Position numbers and translations under genes: made by a program
The notes under the pieces: model-generated
What the model saw: the letters and a program-made list of their open reading frames with translations, nothing else
Database searches by the model: none
Told to the model about the DNA's origin: nothing
Shown here: positions 1 to 7,398 of the stretch, one piece after another
Position numbering within the stretch: position 1 is the first letter of the stretch
Layout: every line of letters begins with the position of its first letter
Origin: Methylotetracoccus oryzae
GTDB taxonomy: Bacteria > Pseudomonadota > Gammaproteobacteria > Methylococcales > Methylococcaceae
Assembly: GCF_006175985.1 (NCBI RefSeq)
Contig: NZ_SRSH01000017.1
Location: forward strand, 1 to 64,000
Direction of reading: 5' to 3'
Length of the DNA stretch: 64,000 nt

Positions 1-55
1 GGGTCTGCTTCTTCTTCTGGTCATAGGCCAGCGAGGCGAAGGTCGTCTGTTTCAT
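1..55 (-). CDS. IS5-family transposase, N-terminal fragment (cut by window edge)
   Basis: Reading leftward from the ATG at 55-53 gives MKQTTFASLAYDQKKKQT. This matches the well-known N-terminus of a group of IS5 transposases (form M-x-QTTF-x-LA followed by a lysine run). Only about 18 codons are present, so the DDE catalytic domain cannot be checked. Intactness is unknown. Confidence 0.65.
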   Translation of the reverse strand, partial: MKQTTFASLAYDQKKKQT

Positions 56-119
56 CCGGTCACCGCGTTCACGTGCTCTGTTGGCGATAGCTTACCAGCC
101 GCATTTGTTCAGAGGCTCC
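1..119 (-). mobile_element. End of an IS5-family insertion sequence (rest lies off the left edge)
   Basis: The left edge holds the first codons of an IS5-type transposase on the minus strand. About 64 bp of non-coding DNA follow, ending in GGCTCC at 114-119, which I take as the outer tip of the element's inverted repeat. The next four bases, TTAG at 120-123, fit the YTAR target duplication of IS5-family elements. The other end is outside the window, so the duplication cannot be verified. The element ends only 18 bp before the start codon of the DUF1778 gene, so it has cut that gene off from its native promoter. Confidence 0.7.
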
Positions 120-136
120 TTAGGGAGATTCCCGCG

Positions 137-435
137 ATGTCATCAACCGAAACGAGCGGGAACGCCGGCTCAACCCGGGACATCAACATCAACCTCCGCG
201 CCAAGCGCCGTCAGCGCGACCTGATCGACCAAGCTGCCGAACTGCTCGGCACGACACGCTCAGATTTCATCTTAGAAACGGCATGTCGCGAGGCGGAAGA
301 CGTGCTTTCGGATCAGCGCCGGTTTACGCTCGATCCGGAGGCATTCAGGAAGTTTCAGGCGCTGCTTGACTCACCACCCGAAGAAACCCGAAGCTGCGTA
401 AGCTAATGGCAACCAAAGCACCGTGGGAACCGTGA
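137..435 (+). pseudogene. DUF1778 (TacA-like) antitoxin, frameshifted near its 3' end
   Basis: The frame from the ATG at 137 encodes a ribbon-helix-helix antitoxin of the DUF1778/TacA type: an N-terminal INLRAKRRQRDLIDQAAELL segment and TRSDFILETA in helix two. These proteins usually pair with a GNAT acetyltransferase toxin that modifies aminoacyl-tRNA. After about residue 83 the frame gives only TRSCVS and stops at 406. The -1 frame from 385 continues NPKLRKLMATKAPWEP and stops at 435, which is the normal family C-terminus. A single-base deletion near 380-386 explains this. No GNAT gene follows. The ribosome site AGGGAG overlaps the edge of the IS5 target duplication. The call of an orphan, damaged antitoxin is strong; a sequencing indel is the alternative. 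Confidence 0.75.
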
Positions 436-638
436 GTTGATTGTGGCGGGAGAGTGGAGCGCACCAGCCCCGATCTCCGCCGACCATAATGTGGCCCTCT
501 TTTGAGTCGCGGTAAGCGGCGCCAAGGCGTGATCGCGAGAAAAAGGTAGTCGGCAGCACGCTCAGTGCGTGCGACTTGGCAGGATCTGATTCACTCGACA
601 GTCAACGACGAAGATCGGGCGCTAACTCATTGAAAAGG

Positions 639-715
639 TGGGGTGACCGATGGGGCTCGAACCCACGACAACCGGAATCACAATCCGGGGCTCTACCAAC
701 TGAGCTACGGCCACC
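639..715 (-). tRNA. tRNA-His (GTG), CCA encoded
   Basis: The minus strand folds as a full cloverleaf with the extra 5' G(-1) typical of tRNA-His. The acceptor arms are GTGGCCG and CGGTCAC, the anticodon is GTG within ATTGTGATT, the T-loop is TTCGAGC, and CCA is encoded at 641-639. It is the last of three tandem tRNA genes. Its 3' end faces the IS5/antitoxin segment, which is a usual place for mobile DNA to integrate. Confidence 0.95.
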
Positions 716-734
716 ATAGCAAGAACTGAACGGC

Positions 735-811
735 TGGCGCGCCTGGCAGGACTCGAACCTGCGACCCTCGGCTTAGAAGGCCGATGCTCTATCCGGCTGA
801 GCTACAAGCGC
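735..811 (-). tRNA. tRNA-Arg (TCT), CCA encoded
   Basis: The minus-strand cloverleaf has acceptor arms GCGCTTG and CAGGCGC, anticodon TCT (context CCTTCTAAG), T-loop TTCGAGT and an encoded CCA at 737-735. It lies 19 bp from tRNA-His and 4 bp from tRNA-Pro, so the three are probably one transcript. Confidence 0.95.
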
Positions 812-815
812 GTAG

Positions 816-892
816 TGGTCGGGGTAGAGGGATTCGAACCCCCGACATTCTGCTCCCAAAGCAGACGCGCTACCAGACTGCGCTATACCCCG
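816..892 (-). tRNA. tRNA-Pro (TGG), CCA encoded
   Basis: The minus-strand cloverleaf has acceptor arms CGGGGTA and TACCCCG, anticodon TGG (context CTTTGGGAG), T-loop TTCGAAT and an encoded CCA at 818-816. It is the first gene of the Pro-Arg-His tRNA cluster in the direction of transcription. Confidence 0.95.
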
Positions 893-940
893 GATCAGCA
901 TCCTCAGCGGCGTTCAACACGCACGTGAAGATCGCGGATG

Positions 941-963
941 ATAAACGGGGATGCTTATCCCGT
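941..963 (-). terminator. Possible terminator after fchA
   Basis: On the minus strand ACGGGAT, loop AAGC and ATCCCCGT form a short stem with one bulge, followed by TTTAT. It lies 25 bp past the fchA stop and before the tRNA cluster. The T-tract is short, so this is tentative. Confidence 0.35.
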
Positions 964-987
964 CAAATCAGGATGCCGGCAAGGTCG

Positions 988-1608
988 CTAGAGGCGTTCC
1001 TTGACGTCCCGGAAAATCTGCTCGCTGGCGGGCTCGCACTCGGCCAGCAGGGTCTCCAGCTGCTCGACGCTGCTGCGGGCGAAGGCCTCGTCCTTCAGGC
1101 TGCCGACGTTGATGTAGACATTCAGCGCCGCGCATTTCAGGGCGGCGTGCGCGGCCATCACGGCGGCCCCCGCATCGCTGATGACGTTGCGATTGCCGTG
1201 ATCGGCCGCAACGCGGCTCAGACGAATCACCTGTGCGCACAGGCGGGCACAGTCGAGCGGCACCTCCGTCGCGGCCCGCAGTGCCGCCTGGATGCCCGCC
1301 GCGCGACGTTGCTTGTCCTCGTCGGTATCCTTGGGCATACGATACGCGGCCATGACCTGGTCGAAGACCGCCATGTCGGCCCGCACGAGATCCGCCATCC
1401 GCGCACGAACGGACTCCGCGTCAGTCAGAAGTCGCTGCATCTCGTCTTCGACGGACTCATAGCCCTTCTTCCCCACCGTCAGGTTGCAGACCATGGAAAC
1501 CAGCGCGGCGCCCATGGCGCCCATGATCGCCGCCGCGCTGCCGCCGCCCGGCGTGGGCGCCTTGCTGGCGAGTTCGTCAAGGAACAGTTCCACTGGCTTG
1601 TCGATCAT
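988..1608 (-). CDS. fchA: Methenyltetrahydrofolate cyclohydrolase (FchA, cyclodeaminase family)
   Basis: The 206-residue product belongs to the formiminotransferase-cyclodeaminase C-terminal family. It has the APTPGGGSAAAIMGAMGAAL segment near the N-terminus, then a helical body. In methylotrophs FchA hydrolyses methenyl-H4F to 10-formyl-H4F in the cytosol, working between MtdA and formate-tetrahydrofolate ligase. The start is the ATG at 1608 (MIDKPVELFLDELA), because GGAG lies 9 bp upstream; the frame is open further upstream without a ribosome site. The gene is divergent from mtdA, and the partner supports the C1 role over histidine-degradation cyclodeaminase activity. The assignment to FchA rather than another stand-alone cyclodeaminase rests on this context. 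Confidence 0.85.
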   Translation of the reverse strand: MIDKPVELFLDELASKAPTPGGGSAAAIMGAMGAALVSMVCNLTVGKKGYESVEDEMQRLLTDAESVRARMADLVRADMAVFDQVMAAYRMPKDTDEDKQRRAAGIQAALRAATEVPLDCARLCAQVIRLSRVAADHGNRNVISDAGAAVMAAHAALKCAALNVYINVGSLKDEAFARSSVEQLETLLAECEPASEQIFRDVKERL

Positions 1609-1794
1609 GCAGTCGCTCCGGTCGTTCGATGTCTCTTGAGTCACCCGCGGATTATATAAATTCACCCGCCGCCACTCATCAGATTTGCTTATCCCACGCA
1701 TCGGCACCTGCCACGTTATCATTGCAGATCGTCATCAACGTCGGAGACCCCAAGCACCGTCACCGCATCACCCGGCGACCGCGCAGGAAAAAGC

Positions 1795-2652
1795 ATGAAG
1801 AAGCTGTTGTTCCAATTCGATACGGACCGCTTTCCGTCGGTCTTTGACACCGTCGTGGCTTACGATGGCGGAGCCGATCACGTCATCGGACACGGCGGCG
1901 TAACGCCGGACGACATCAGTGCGCTGGTCGAAGGGGCCATTTTCACGCGCCCCCCAAAAGACAAGAAGAACACGGCGATCTTCATCGGCGGCAGCAGTCT
2001 CACGGACGGGCAGATCCTGCTGGAGGCCGTCCGGCAGAAATTCTTCGGCGATTTCCGCGTGTCGGTCATGATGGACAGCAACGGCAGCAACACGACCGCG
2101 GCGGCCGCCGTGGCACGTTTGGCGGGTACTGGCCCGCTGACCGGTAAACGGGCCGTGGTGCTGGCCGGCACCGGCCCGGTCGGGCAACGGGCGGCCGTCA
2201 TGCTGGCCAAGGAGGGCGCGGAGGTCACATTGACCTCCCGCACACGGCTGCGCGCCGAACAGGCCTGCGAGGACATGAGGGCGCGCTTCGGCGTGAGCCT
2301 GACTCCAGCCGAAGCGGCGACGAACGACGCGCGTGGCGCCGCGATCGCCGACGCTCAGATCGTGCTCGCGGCCGGCGCCGCCGGGGCGCCGCTGCTGGAA
2401 CCGCACCACTGGCAGGACAACCCGAACATCCAACTGATGGTCGATGCCAATGCGACCCCGCCCGTCGGGATCGGCGGCACGAACATCATGGACCGCGGCA
2501 AGGACTACGGCGGCCGGCTGGTCTGGGGTGCGATCGGTTTCGGGATGCTGAAACTGGCCGTGCATCGCGCCTGCATCGGTATGCTGTTCGAAAGCAACGA
2601 CATCGTGCTCGATGCGGAAGAGATCTATCTGATCGCCAAGGACATGGCGTAA
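1795..2652 (+). CDS. mtdA: NADP-dependent methylene-H4MPT/methylene-H4F dehydrogenase (MtdA)
   Basis: The 285-residue protein opens KKLLFQFDTDRFPSVFD, very close to the N-terminus I know for Methylobacterium MtdA. It keeps the DSNGSNTTAAA segment and a Rossmann motif VLAGTGPVGQRAA for NADP at about residues 120-133. It ends EEIYLIAKDMA, also MtdA-like. MtdA oxidises methylene-tetrahydromethanopterin and can reduce methenyl-H4F, linking formaldehyde oxidation to serine-cycle or biosynthetic C1 units. An AGGA ribosome site precedes the ATG. The 186-bp gap to fchA should hold promoters for both genes. MtdB is the closest alternative, but the N-terminal match favours MtdA. Confidence 0.88.
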   Translation: MKKLLFQFDTDRFPSVFDTVVAYDGGADHVIGHGGVTPDDISALVEGAIFTRPPKDKKNTAIFIGGSSLTDGQILLEAVRQKFFGDFRVSVMMDSNGSNTTAAAAVARLAGTGPLTGKRAVVLAGTGPVGQRAAVMLAKEGAEVTLTSRTRLRAEQACEDMRARFGVSLTPAEAATNDARGAAIADAQIVLAAGAAGAPLLEPHHWQDNPNIQLMVDANATPPVGIGGTNIMDRGKDYGGRLVWGAIGFGMLKLAVHRACIGMLFESNDIVLDAEEIYLIAKDMA

Positions 2653-2766
2653 GCGGCGCAGGAAGACCCACTCTCGTGCTGTGACGCCGCACCGCTCATC
2701 CAGGCGCTGGCGCGGATACTGCCGTTCTCAGGTGGGAAGCGACGCGCGTCGCAGCCCTGACGGCTG

Positions 2767-4209
2767 TTAGGCCCGCCGCCAGGTAGTTCCGCCAGCCGCG
2801 TCCTCCAGCACGACACCCTGCTCTTTCAGTTCGTCGCGTATGCGATCGGCCAGCGCCCAGTCCTTGGCTTTGCGCGCCGCGAGCCGGTCCTGAATCAAGG
2901 TTTCGATGGCGTCCGCCGACAAGCCGCAAGATTGACCCTCTGCGCCGGCGTCACCGGCCGCAGCGACTGTAGCTTCCGCCGACTCGGGCCTGGACTTAAG
3001 CCACGCGTCGGCCTCGTCCTGAAGCAGGCCCAGCACGCCGCCCAGTTCCCGCAGCAGCCCGGCGAGCCGTGACGCCTGTGCCGGCGCCGACTCGCGGCTG
3101 CGGTTGACGTCGCGCGCCAGGTCGAAGAGCACGGCGATGGCCTCGGCCGTGTTGAAGTCGTCGTTCATGGCCGCATCGAAACGCTCGCGCCGGCCCGCGT
3201 CATCCAGCGCTGCCGCCTCATGTGTCGGGATGCCGCGCAAGGCGGTGTACAGACGCGTCAGCGCCGCATCCGCCTCGTCCAGGCTCTCGTCCGAGTAATT
3301 CAGCGGACTGCGGTAATGGCTGTTCAGGATGAAAAAGCGCACGGTCTCGGGCCGGTACTGCCGCAGCACCTCGCGCACCGTGAAGAAGTTGCCCAGGGAT
3401 TTGGACATCTTCTCCTCGTTCACGCGCACGAAGCCGTTGTGCATCCAGACGTTCACGAAGGTCTGGCCGGTCGCGCCTTCCGACTGCGCAATCTCGTTCT
3501 CATGGTGCGGGAACTGCAGGTCCATACCGCCGCCATGGATGTCGAAGTGCGCGCCCAGACAACCGGTCGACATCGTCGAGCATTCGATGTGCCAGCCCGG
3601 TCGACCCGCGCCCCAAGGCGATTCCCAGGACGGCTCGCCCGGCTTGGCCATCTTCCACAGCACGAAGTCCAGCGGGTCCCGTTTTGCCTCTTCGACCGCG
3701 ACGCGCTCGCCGGCCCGCAACTCGTCGAGATTCTTGCCCGACAGCCGGCCATAGCCGACGAAGTTCTGCACCGCGTAGTAGACATCGCCATTGCCGCCGA
3801 CATAGGCGTAACCGCGCGCGATCAGGGTTTCGATCATCGCGATCATCTCGGCGATGGATTGCGTCGCCCGCGGCTCGATATCCGGCCGCAGTACTTTCAG
3901 CGCATCTTCGTCGGCGTGCATCGCCTCGATGAAGCGCTCGGTCAGCGCCGCGGTCGACTCGCCGTTCTCCTGCGCGCGCCGAATGATTTTGTCGTCGATG
4001 TCGGTGATGTTGCGGACGTAGACGACCCGGTAGCCGGCATGACGCAGGTGCCGGACCACCGTGTCGAACACCACCATGACCCGGGCATGTCCGAGATGGC
4101 AGTAGTCGTAGACGGTCATGCCGCAGACATACAGCTTCACGAGGCCCGGTTCGATCGGTACCAACGGCTCCTTGCGGCGCGACAGGGTGTTGTAGATGCT
4201 CAGGCTCAT
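2767..4209 (-). CDS. cysS: Cysteinyl-tRNA synthetase
   Basis: This 480-residue class I synthetase charges tRNA-Cys in the cytosol. Cys29 in YVCGMTVYD starts the zinc site, the HIGH motif appears as HLGH at residues 38-41, and KMSKSLGNF is present near residue 265. The zinc ligands GWHIECS and the FPHHENE segment are also visible. The length is near the family norm with a modest C-terminal extension. The ATG lies 1 bp after the gltX stop, so the two synthetases are cotranscribed on the minus strand and are probably translationally coupled. Confidence 0.97.
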   Translation of the reverse strand: MSLSIYNTLSRRKEPLVPIEPGLVKLYVCGMTVYDYCHLGHARVMVVFDTVVRHLRHAGYRVVYVRNITDIDDKIIRRAQENGESTAALTERFIEAMHADEDALKVLRPDIEPRATQSIAEMIAMIETLIARGYAYVGGNGDVYYAVQNFVGYGRLSGKNLDELRAGERVAVEEAKRDPLDFVLWKMAKPGEPSWESPWGAGRPGWHIECSTMSTGCLGAHFDIHGGGMDLQFPHHENEIAQSEGATGQTFVNVWMHNGFVRVNEEKMSKSLGNFFTVREVLRQYRPETVRFFILNSHYRSPLNYSDESLDEADAALTRLYTALRGIPTHEAAALDDAGRRERFDAAMNDDFNTAEAIAVLFDLARDVNRSRESAPAQASRLAGLLRELGGVLGLLQDEADAWLKSRPESAEATVAAAGDAGAEGQSCGLSADAIETLIQDRLAARKAKDWALADRIRDELKEQGVVLEDAAGGTTWRRA

Positions 4210-4210
4210 G

Positions 4211-5611
4211 TCATTCGGACACGTAGGTGAACTCGGCCAGGCGGCGCCGGGCGCGCGCCGGATCGAGCAATTCGTAGATGCGGGCCAGTTCCGGGCCGTC
4301 GGTCCGGCCGGTCAGCGCGGCCCGCAGCGGCATGAACAACTGCTTGCCCTTGGCGCCGGAGCGGCGTTTCAGCTCCTCCAGGAAGGCCTTGTAATCGCGC
4401 GGCGCGGTCTGCGCGGCATCAAGCGCCGACAGGAAGAAGCCCTCGCCGGCCTGCTCCGCCAGCTGCGCCACCTCGGGCTCCCGATGGAGTTCATCGGCGA
4501 ACAGGACGCGAGCCCATTGCTCGGCCTGCTCCGGGAAAACGCAGTTGCTGCGGACGATGTCCAGGTACTCGTCGTGGTGTTCTACCGGAACGACAACGCG
4601 CAGGTCCGGCGGCAGCCAGGACCACAACGCTGCGTCGTCCGCACTCCGGACGGCGAGCTGTTGCCAATGATCGAGATGGACCGGGTCGAAGCGGGCCGGC
4701 GATTTGCCCAGGCGCCGCACGTCGAAGCCCGCCTTCAGCGCGGGCAGCGCCAGCAGTTCCTCACTGTCGTAATGGTGGCCGAGGCGCGCCAGCATGTTGA
4801 GTATCGCCACCGGCAGGTAACCCTCCTGACGCATCTGGGAGATGCTGCGACTGCCGTTGCGCTTCGAAAGCGGCGCGCCGTCGTCACCCACGATCAGCGA
4901 GATATGCGCATAATCGGGCCGTGGCAGGGCCAGCGCCTGCAGGATCATCAGCTGACGCGGGGTGTTGGTCAGGTGATCCTCGCCGCGCAGCACCAGATTG
5001 ACGCCCATCAGCGCGTCGTCGACGGCGTTGCAGAAGAAGAATGCCGGCGTGCCGTCGGCCCTGCGGATGATGAAATCCCCGATGTCATCGGACGAGAACC
5101 GCTGCGGGCCGCGTACCTGATCGTCGAACTCGATGACCTCGCCCTTCGGAACCCGGAACCGCAGCGTCGGCTGGACGCCTTCCTGCAGACGCCGCGTCAC
5201 GTCGGATGTAGACAGATGGCTGCATTTGCCACTGTAGCGCGGCGGCCGGCCGGAACTCAGCTGCACCTTGCGCGAAATCTCCAGTTCCTGCGGCGAGCAG
5301 AAGCAATAATAAGCGCGACCGCTCTGCTCCAGCTCTCCGTAATACTGACGATACAAGTCGACCCGGCAGCTCTGATAGTAGTCCCCTTCCGGTTCGGGGC
5401 CTGACGGTCCCTCGTCCCAGATCAGGCCCAGCCAATCCAGATCCTCCATCAGCGCCGCGACGAACTCGCGCCGGCTGCGTTCCAGGTCGGTATCTTCGAT
5501 GCGGAGCAGGAAGCGCTCACCGGCCAGCGCACTGAGCACGGCGGTGCGGGCGTTGCCCAGATGCATGAGTCCGGTGGGACTGGGCGCGAAACGTGTCTTT
5601 ACCGACGTCAT
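4211..5611 (-). CDS. gltX: Glutamyl-tRNA synthetase
   Basis: This 466-residue class I synthetase attaches glutamate to tRNA-Glu. The N-terminus [18 protein letters not shown] carries the HIGH-type motif (HLGN), and [15 protein letters not shown] holds the KMSKS-type loop. The full anticodon-binding C-terminal half is present, unlike the shorter GluQ encoded at 18.2 kb. Its HLGN and LSKRNGS variants are like those of secondary GluRS types, so a tRNA-Gln-preferring or non-discriminating enzyme is possible, but sequence alone cannot decide. It heads the gltX-cysS operon and diverges from the DAB cluster. Confidence 0.95.
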   Translation of the reverse strand: MTSVKTRFAPSPTGLMHLGNARTAVLSALAGERFLLRIEDTDLERSRREFVAALMEDLDWLGLIWDEGPSGPEPEGDYYQSCRVDLYRQYYGELEQSGRAYYCFCSPQELEISRKVQLSSGRPPRYSGKCSHLSTSDVTRRLQEGVQPTLRFRVPKGEVIEFDDQVRGPQRFSSDDIGDFIIRRADGTPAFFFCNAVDDALMGVNLVLRGEDHLTNTPRQLMILQALALPRPDYAHISLIVGDDGAPLSKRNGSRSISQMRQEGYLPVAILNMLARLGHHYDSEELLALPALKAGFDVRRLGKSPARFDPVHLDHWQQLAVRSADDAALWSWLPPDLRVVVPVEHHDEYLDIVRSNCVFPEQAEQWARVLFADELHREPEVAQLAEQAGEGFFLSALDAAQTAPRDYKAFLEELKRRSGAKGKQLFMPLRAALTGRTDGPELARIYELLDPARARRRLAEFTYVSE

Positions 5612-5930
5612 CGGGAAGGAGAAGAAGGGGCGGGATAAACGACGGCCACTTTAGCAAGGGCTTACGAGGCCCCGCAAGCCGCGAGCGACGCAGTCGCGCT
5701 CCCCCTGCAGCACGTTGCAAGTCGGCCAGCGACCGGCTAACCCGTCCAGGCTAACGGAAAGCAGGGCGATCAGTGGCCCGAACCGCTGTGCCGCACGTTT
5801 CCGGGGCCGGGCTGGCGTGCTATTCTTCGCCCTGTTTCGCGGCATCGCTGTGCGCCGGCCGTCAGCGGGAAACCAGGAAGTCCGCTCGGACGCCAACCTT
5901 CACAGCAGAAACAGCACCGCTCCCGACCTC
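5612..5930. other. Intergenic region between divergent gltX and the DAB cluster
   Basis: This stretch of 319 bp holds no convincing gene. It must carry the promoters for gltX and for the inorganic-carbon cluster. A TATTCT box at 5820-5825 could be a -10 element for the plus-strand operon, but I see no good -35 partner. No LysR or other regulator gene lies beside it. Confidence 0.5.
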
Positions 5931-7385
5931 GTGAAGATACTGAGCGTCATTCTGTGGGCCCCGGTCGTCGGTGCGCTCTTAATCGCCTGCGTGCCAGCAC
6001 AGCGGACCCGCATCGTTCGGGCCATCGCACTCGGTGCGGCCACCGCGACACTGTTTCTGGCCGCCAGCCTCCCGTTCTCGTTCGACAGCGCGTCGGCCGA
6101 TCTCCAGTTCTTCGAGCGCCGCGCCTGGAACCCCGCGATGGGCAGTTTCTACGCGCTCGGCGTCGACGGCATCTCGCTGCCAATGGTGCTACTGTCCAGC
6201 CTGCTGTCGCTGGTCGCGACAATTGCCTCGTCGACGATCCACCGAAACGTCAAGGGCTACTGCATCTGGCTGCTCGCCCTCGAATTCGGGATGCTCGGCG
6301 TCTTCATGGCGCAGGATTGGGCCCTGTTCTACGTGTTCTGGGAACTGACGCTGATTCCGCTGTTCTTCCTGATCGATCTCTGGGGTGGACCCTACCGGCA
6401 TAAGGCCAGCCTGAACTTCGTGCTGTATACGATGGGAGGCTCGGTGTTCATGCTGCTGGCGCTGCTGGCCGTCTACAAGAGCTCGCCGGACAACTCGACG
6501 GCAATGGATTCGATGATCACGGCCGCCCGCGCACTGCCACCGGGGACCCAGTTGCTGGTCTTCGGCGGACTGTTGCTGGGCTTCGGCGTGAAGATGCCGC
6601 TGTTTCCCATCCATGGCTGGCTGCCGCTGGCGCATGTCGAAGCGCCGAGTCCGGTCAGCATCCTGCTGTCCGGCGCCTTGCTGAAGATGGGCGCCTACGG
6701 GCTGCTGCGAAGTTGCGAAATGCTCCCGGCGGCCGTCGTGGAGTTTCAGCCCTGGCTGCTCGCGATCGCGCTGATCACCGTCATCTACGGCGGCCTCATC
6801 GCCTGGCGGCAAACGGACCTCAAAGCGATGATCGCTTACTCGTCGATCAGCCATATGGGGCTGGTGCTGTTCGGTATTGCCAGCCTGAACATGACGGGCC
6901 TGCTCGGCGCCACGCTGCAGATGAGCGCCCATGGACTGGTCGGCGGCGCGCTGTTCCTGCTGATCGGTCTGCTGTACGAGCGGACGCACACCCGCGAGAT
7001 CGGTGACTACAGTTCGCTGATCAAGGTAACGCCGCGTTTCGCGGCCTTGACGACGCTGACCCTGCTAGCCGCCGTGGGTCTGCCGGGCAGCCTGAGCTTC
7101 GTCGCAGAGCTGCACGCGCTGATCGGCGGCATCCAGCGGTCCGGCTGGTGGACCCTCCTGCTGTCCATCGGCATCATCGTCAGCGCAGCCTATGCCTTCC
7201 GCACGATCGGCAATCTCTTCACTGGCCCGGTGCGCCCGGCGATGGCGGCGGTGGAGGATTTGCGGCCGGCCGAACTGCTGGCGGCCGGCGCGCTGGTCGC
7301 AGGCATCCTGGGTTTCGGCATCGCGCCCGCGCTGCCACTGGACCTGATTACCGCATCGGTCGCCCGGCTGAGCGCAATCTTCTGA
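5931..7385 (+). CDS. NuoM-like (ND4-type) ion-translocating subunit, first gene of the DAB cluster
   Basis: The 484-residue polytopic membrane protein belongs to the Proton_antipo_M family (PF00361). It has FYVFWELTLIPLFFLID with the NuoM-type glutamate, GVKMPLFPIHGWLPLAHVEA with the channel lysine region, and GALLKMGAYGLLR with the second lysine. These residues carry protons in complex I and Mrp antiporters. The start is the GTG at 5931 (VKILSVILWAPVVGALLI), matching the family N-terminus; the frame stays open upstream without family similarity. dabA follows 13 bp later. No complex I genes other than NuoL/M paralogues are nearby, so it more likely serves DabA than NADH oxidation. Confidence 0.85.
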   Translation: MKILSVILWAPVVGALLIACVPAQRTRIVRAIALGAATATLFLAASLPFSFDSASADLQFFERRAWNPAMGSFYALGVDGISLPMVLLSSLLSLVATIASSTIHRNVKGYCIWLLALEFGMLGVFMAQDWALFYVFWELTLIPLFFLIDLWGGPYRHKASLNFVLYTMGGSVFMLLALLAVYKSSPDNSTAMDSMITAARALPPGTQLLVFGGLLLGFGVKMPLFPIHGWLPLAHVEAPSPVSILLSGALLKMGAYGLLRSCEMLPAAVVEFQPWLLAIALITVIYGGLIAWRQTDLKAMIAYSSISHMGLVLFGIASLNMTGLLGATLQMSAHGLVGGALFLLIGLLYERTHTREIGDYSSLIKVTPRFAALTTLTLLAAVGLPGSLSFVAELHALIGGIQRSGWWTLLLSIGIIVSAAYAFRTIGNLFTGPVRPAMAAVEDLRPAELLAAGALVAGILGFGIAPALPLDLITASVARLSAIF

Positions 7386-7398
7386 ACGTGCGAGGCCC

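Noticed and set aside
380-392. Programmed -1 frameshift in the DUF1778 gene
   Set aside because: The site reads GAA GAA ACC CGA in frame; there is no X-XXY-YYZ slippery heptamer and no obvious downstream structure, so a simple deletion is more likely.
2739-2752. Perfect palindrome GCGACGCGCGTCGC between mtdA and cysS
   Set aside because: In GC-rich DNA such a short palindrome is weak evidence; no T-run or repeat copies make it a terminator or operator.
4196-5404. A 402-codon plus-strand frame opposite gltX
   Set aside because: Antisense shadow; gltX has all catalytic motifs and couples to cysS.
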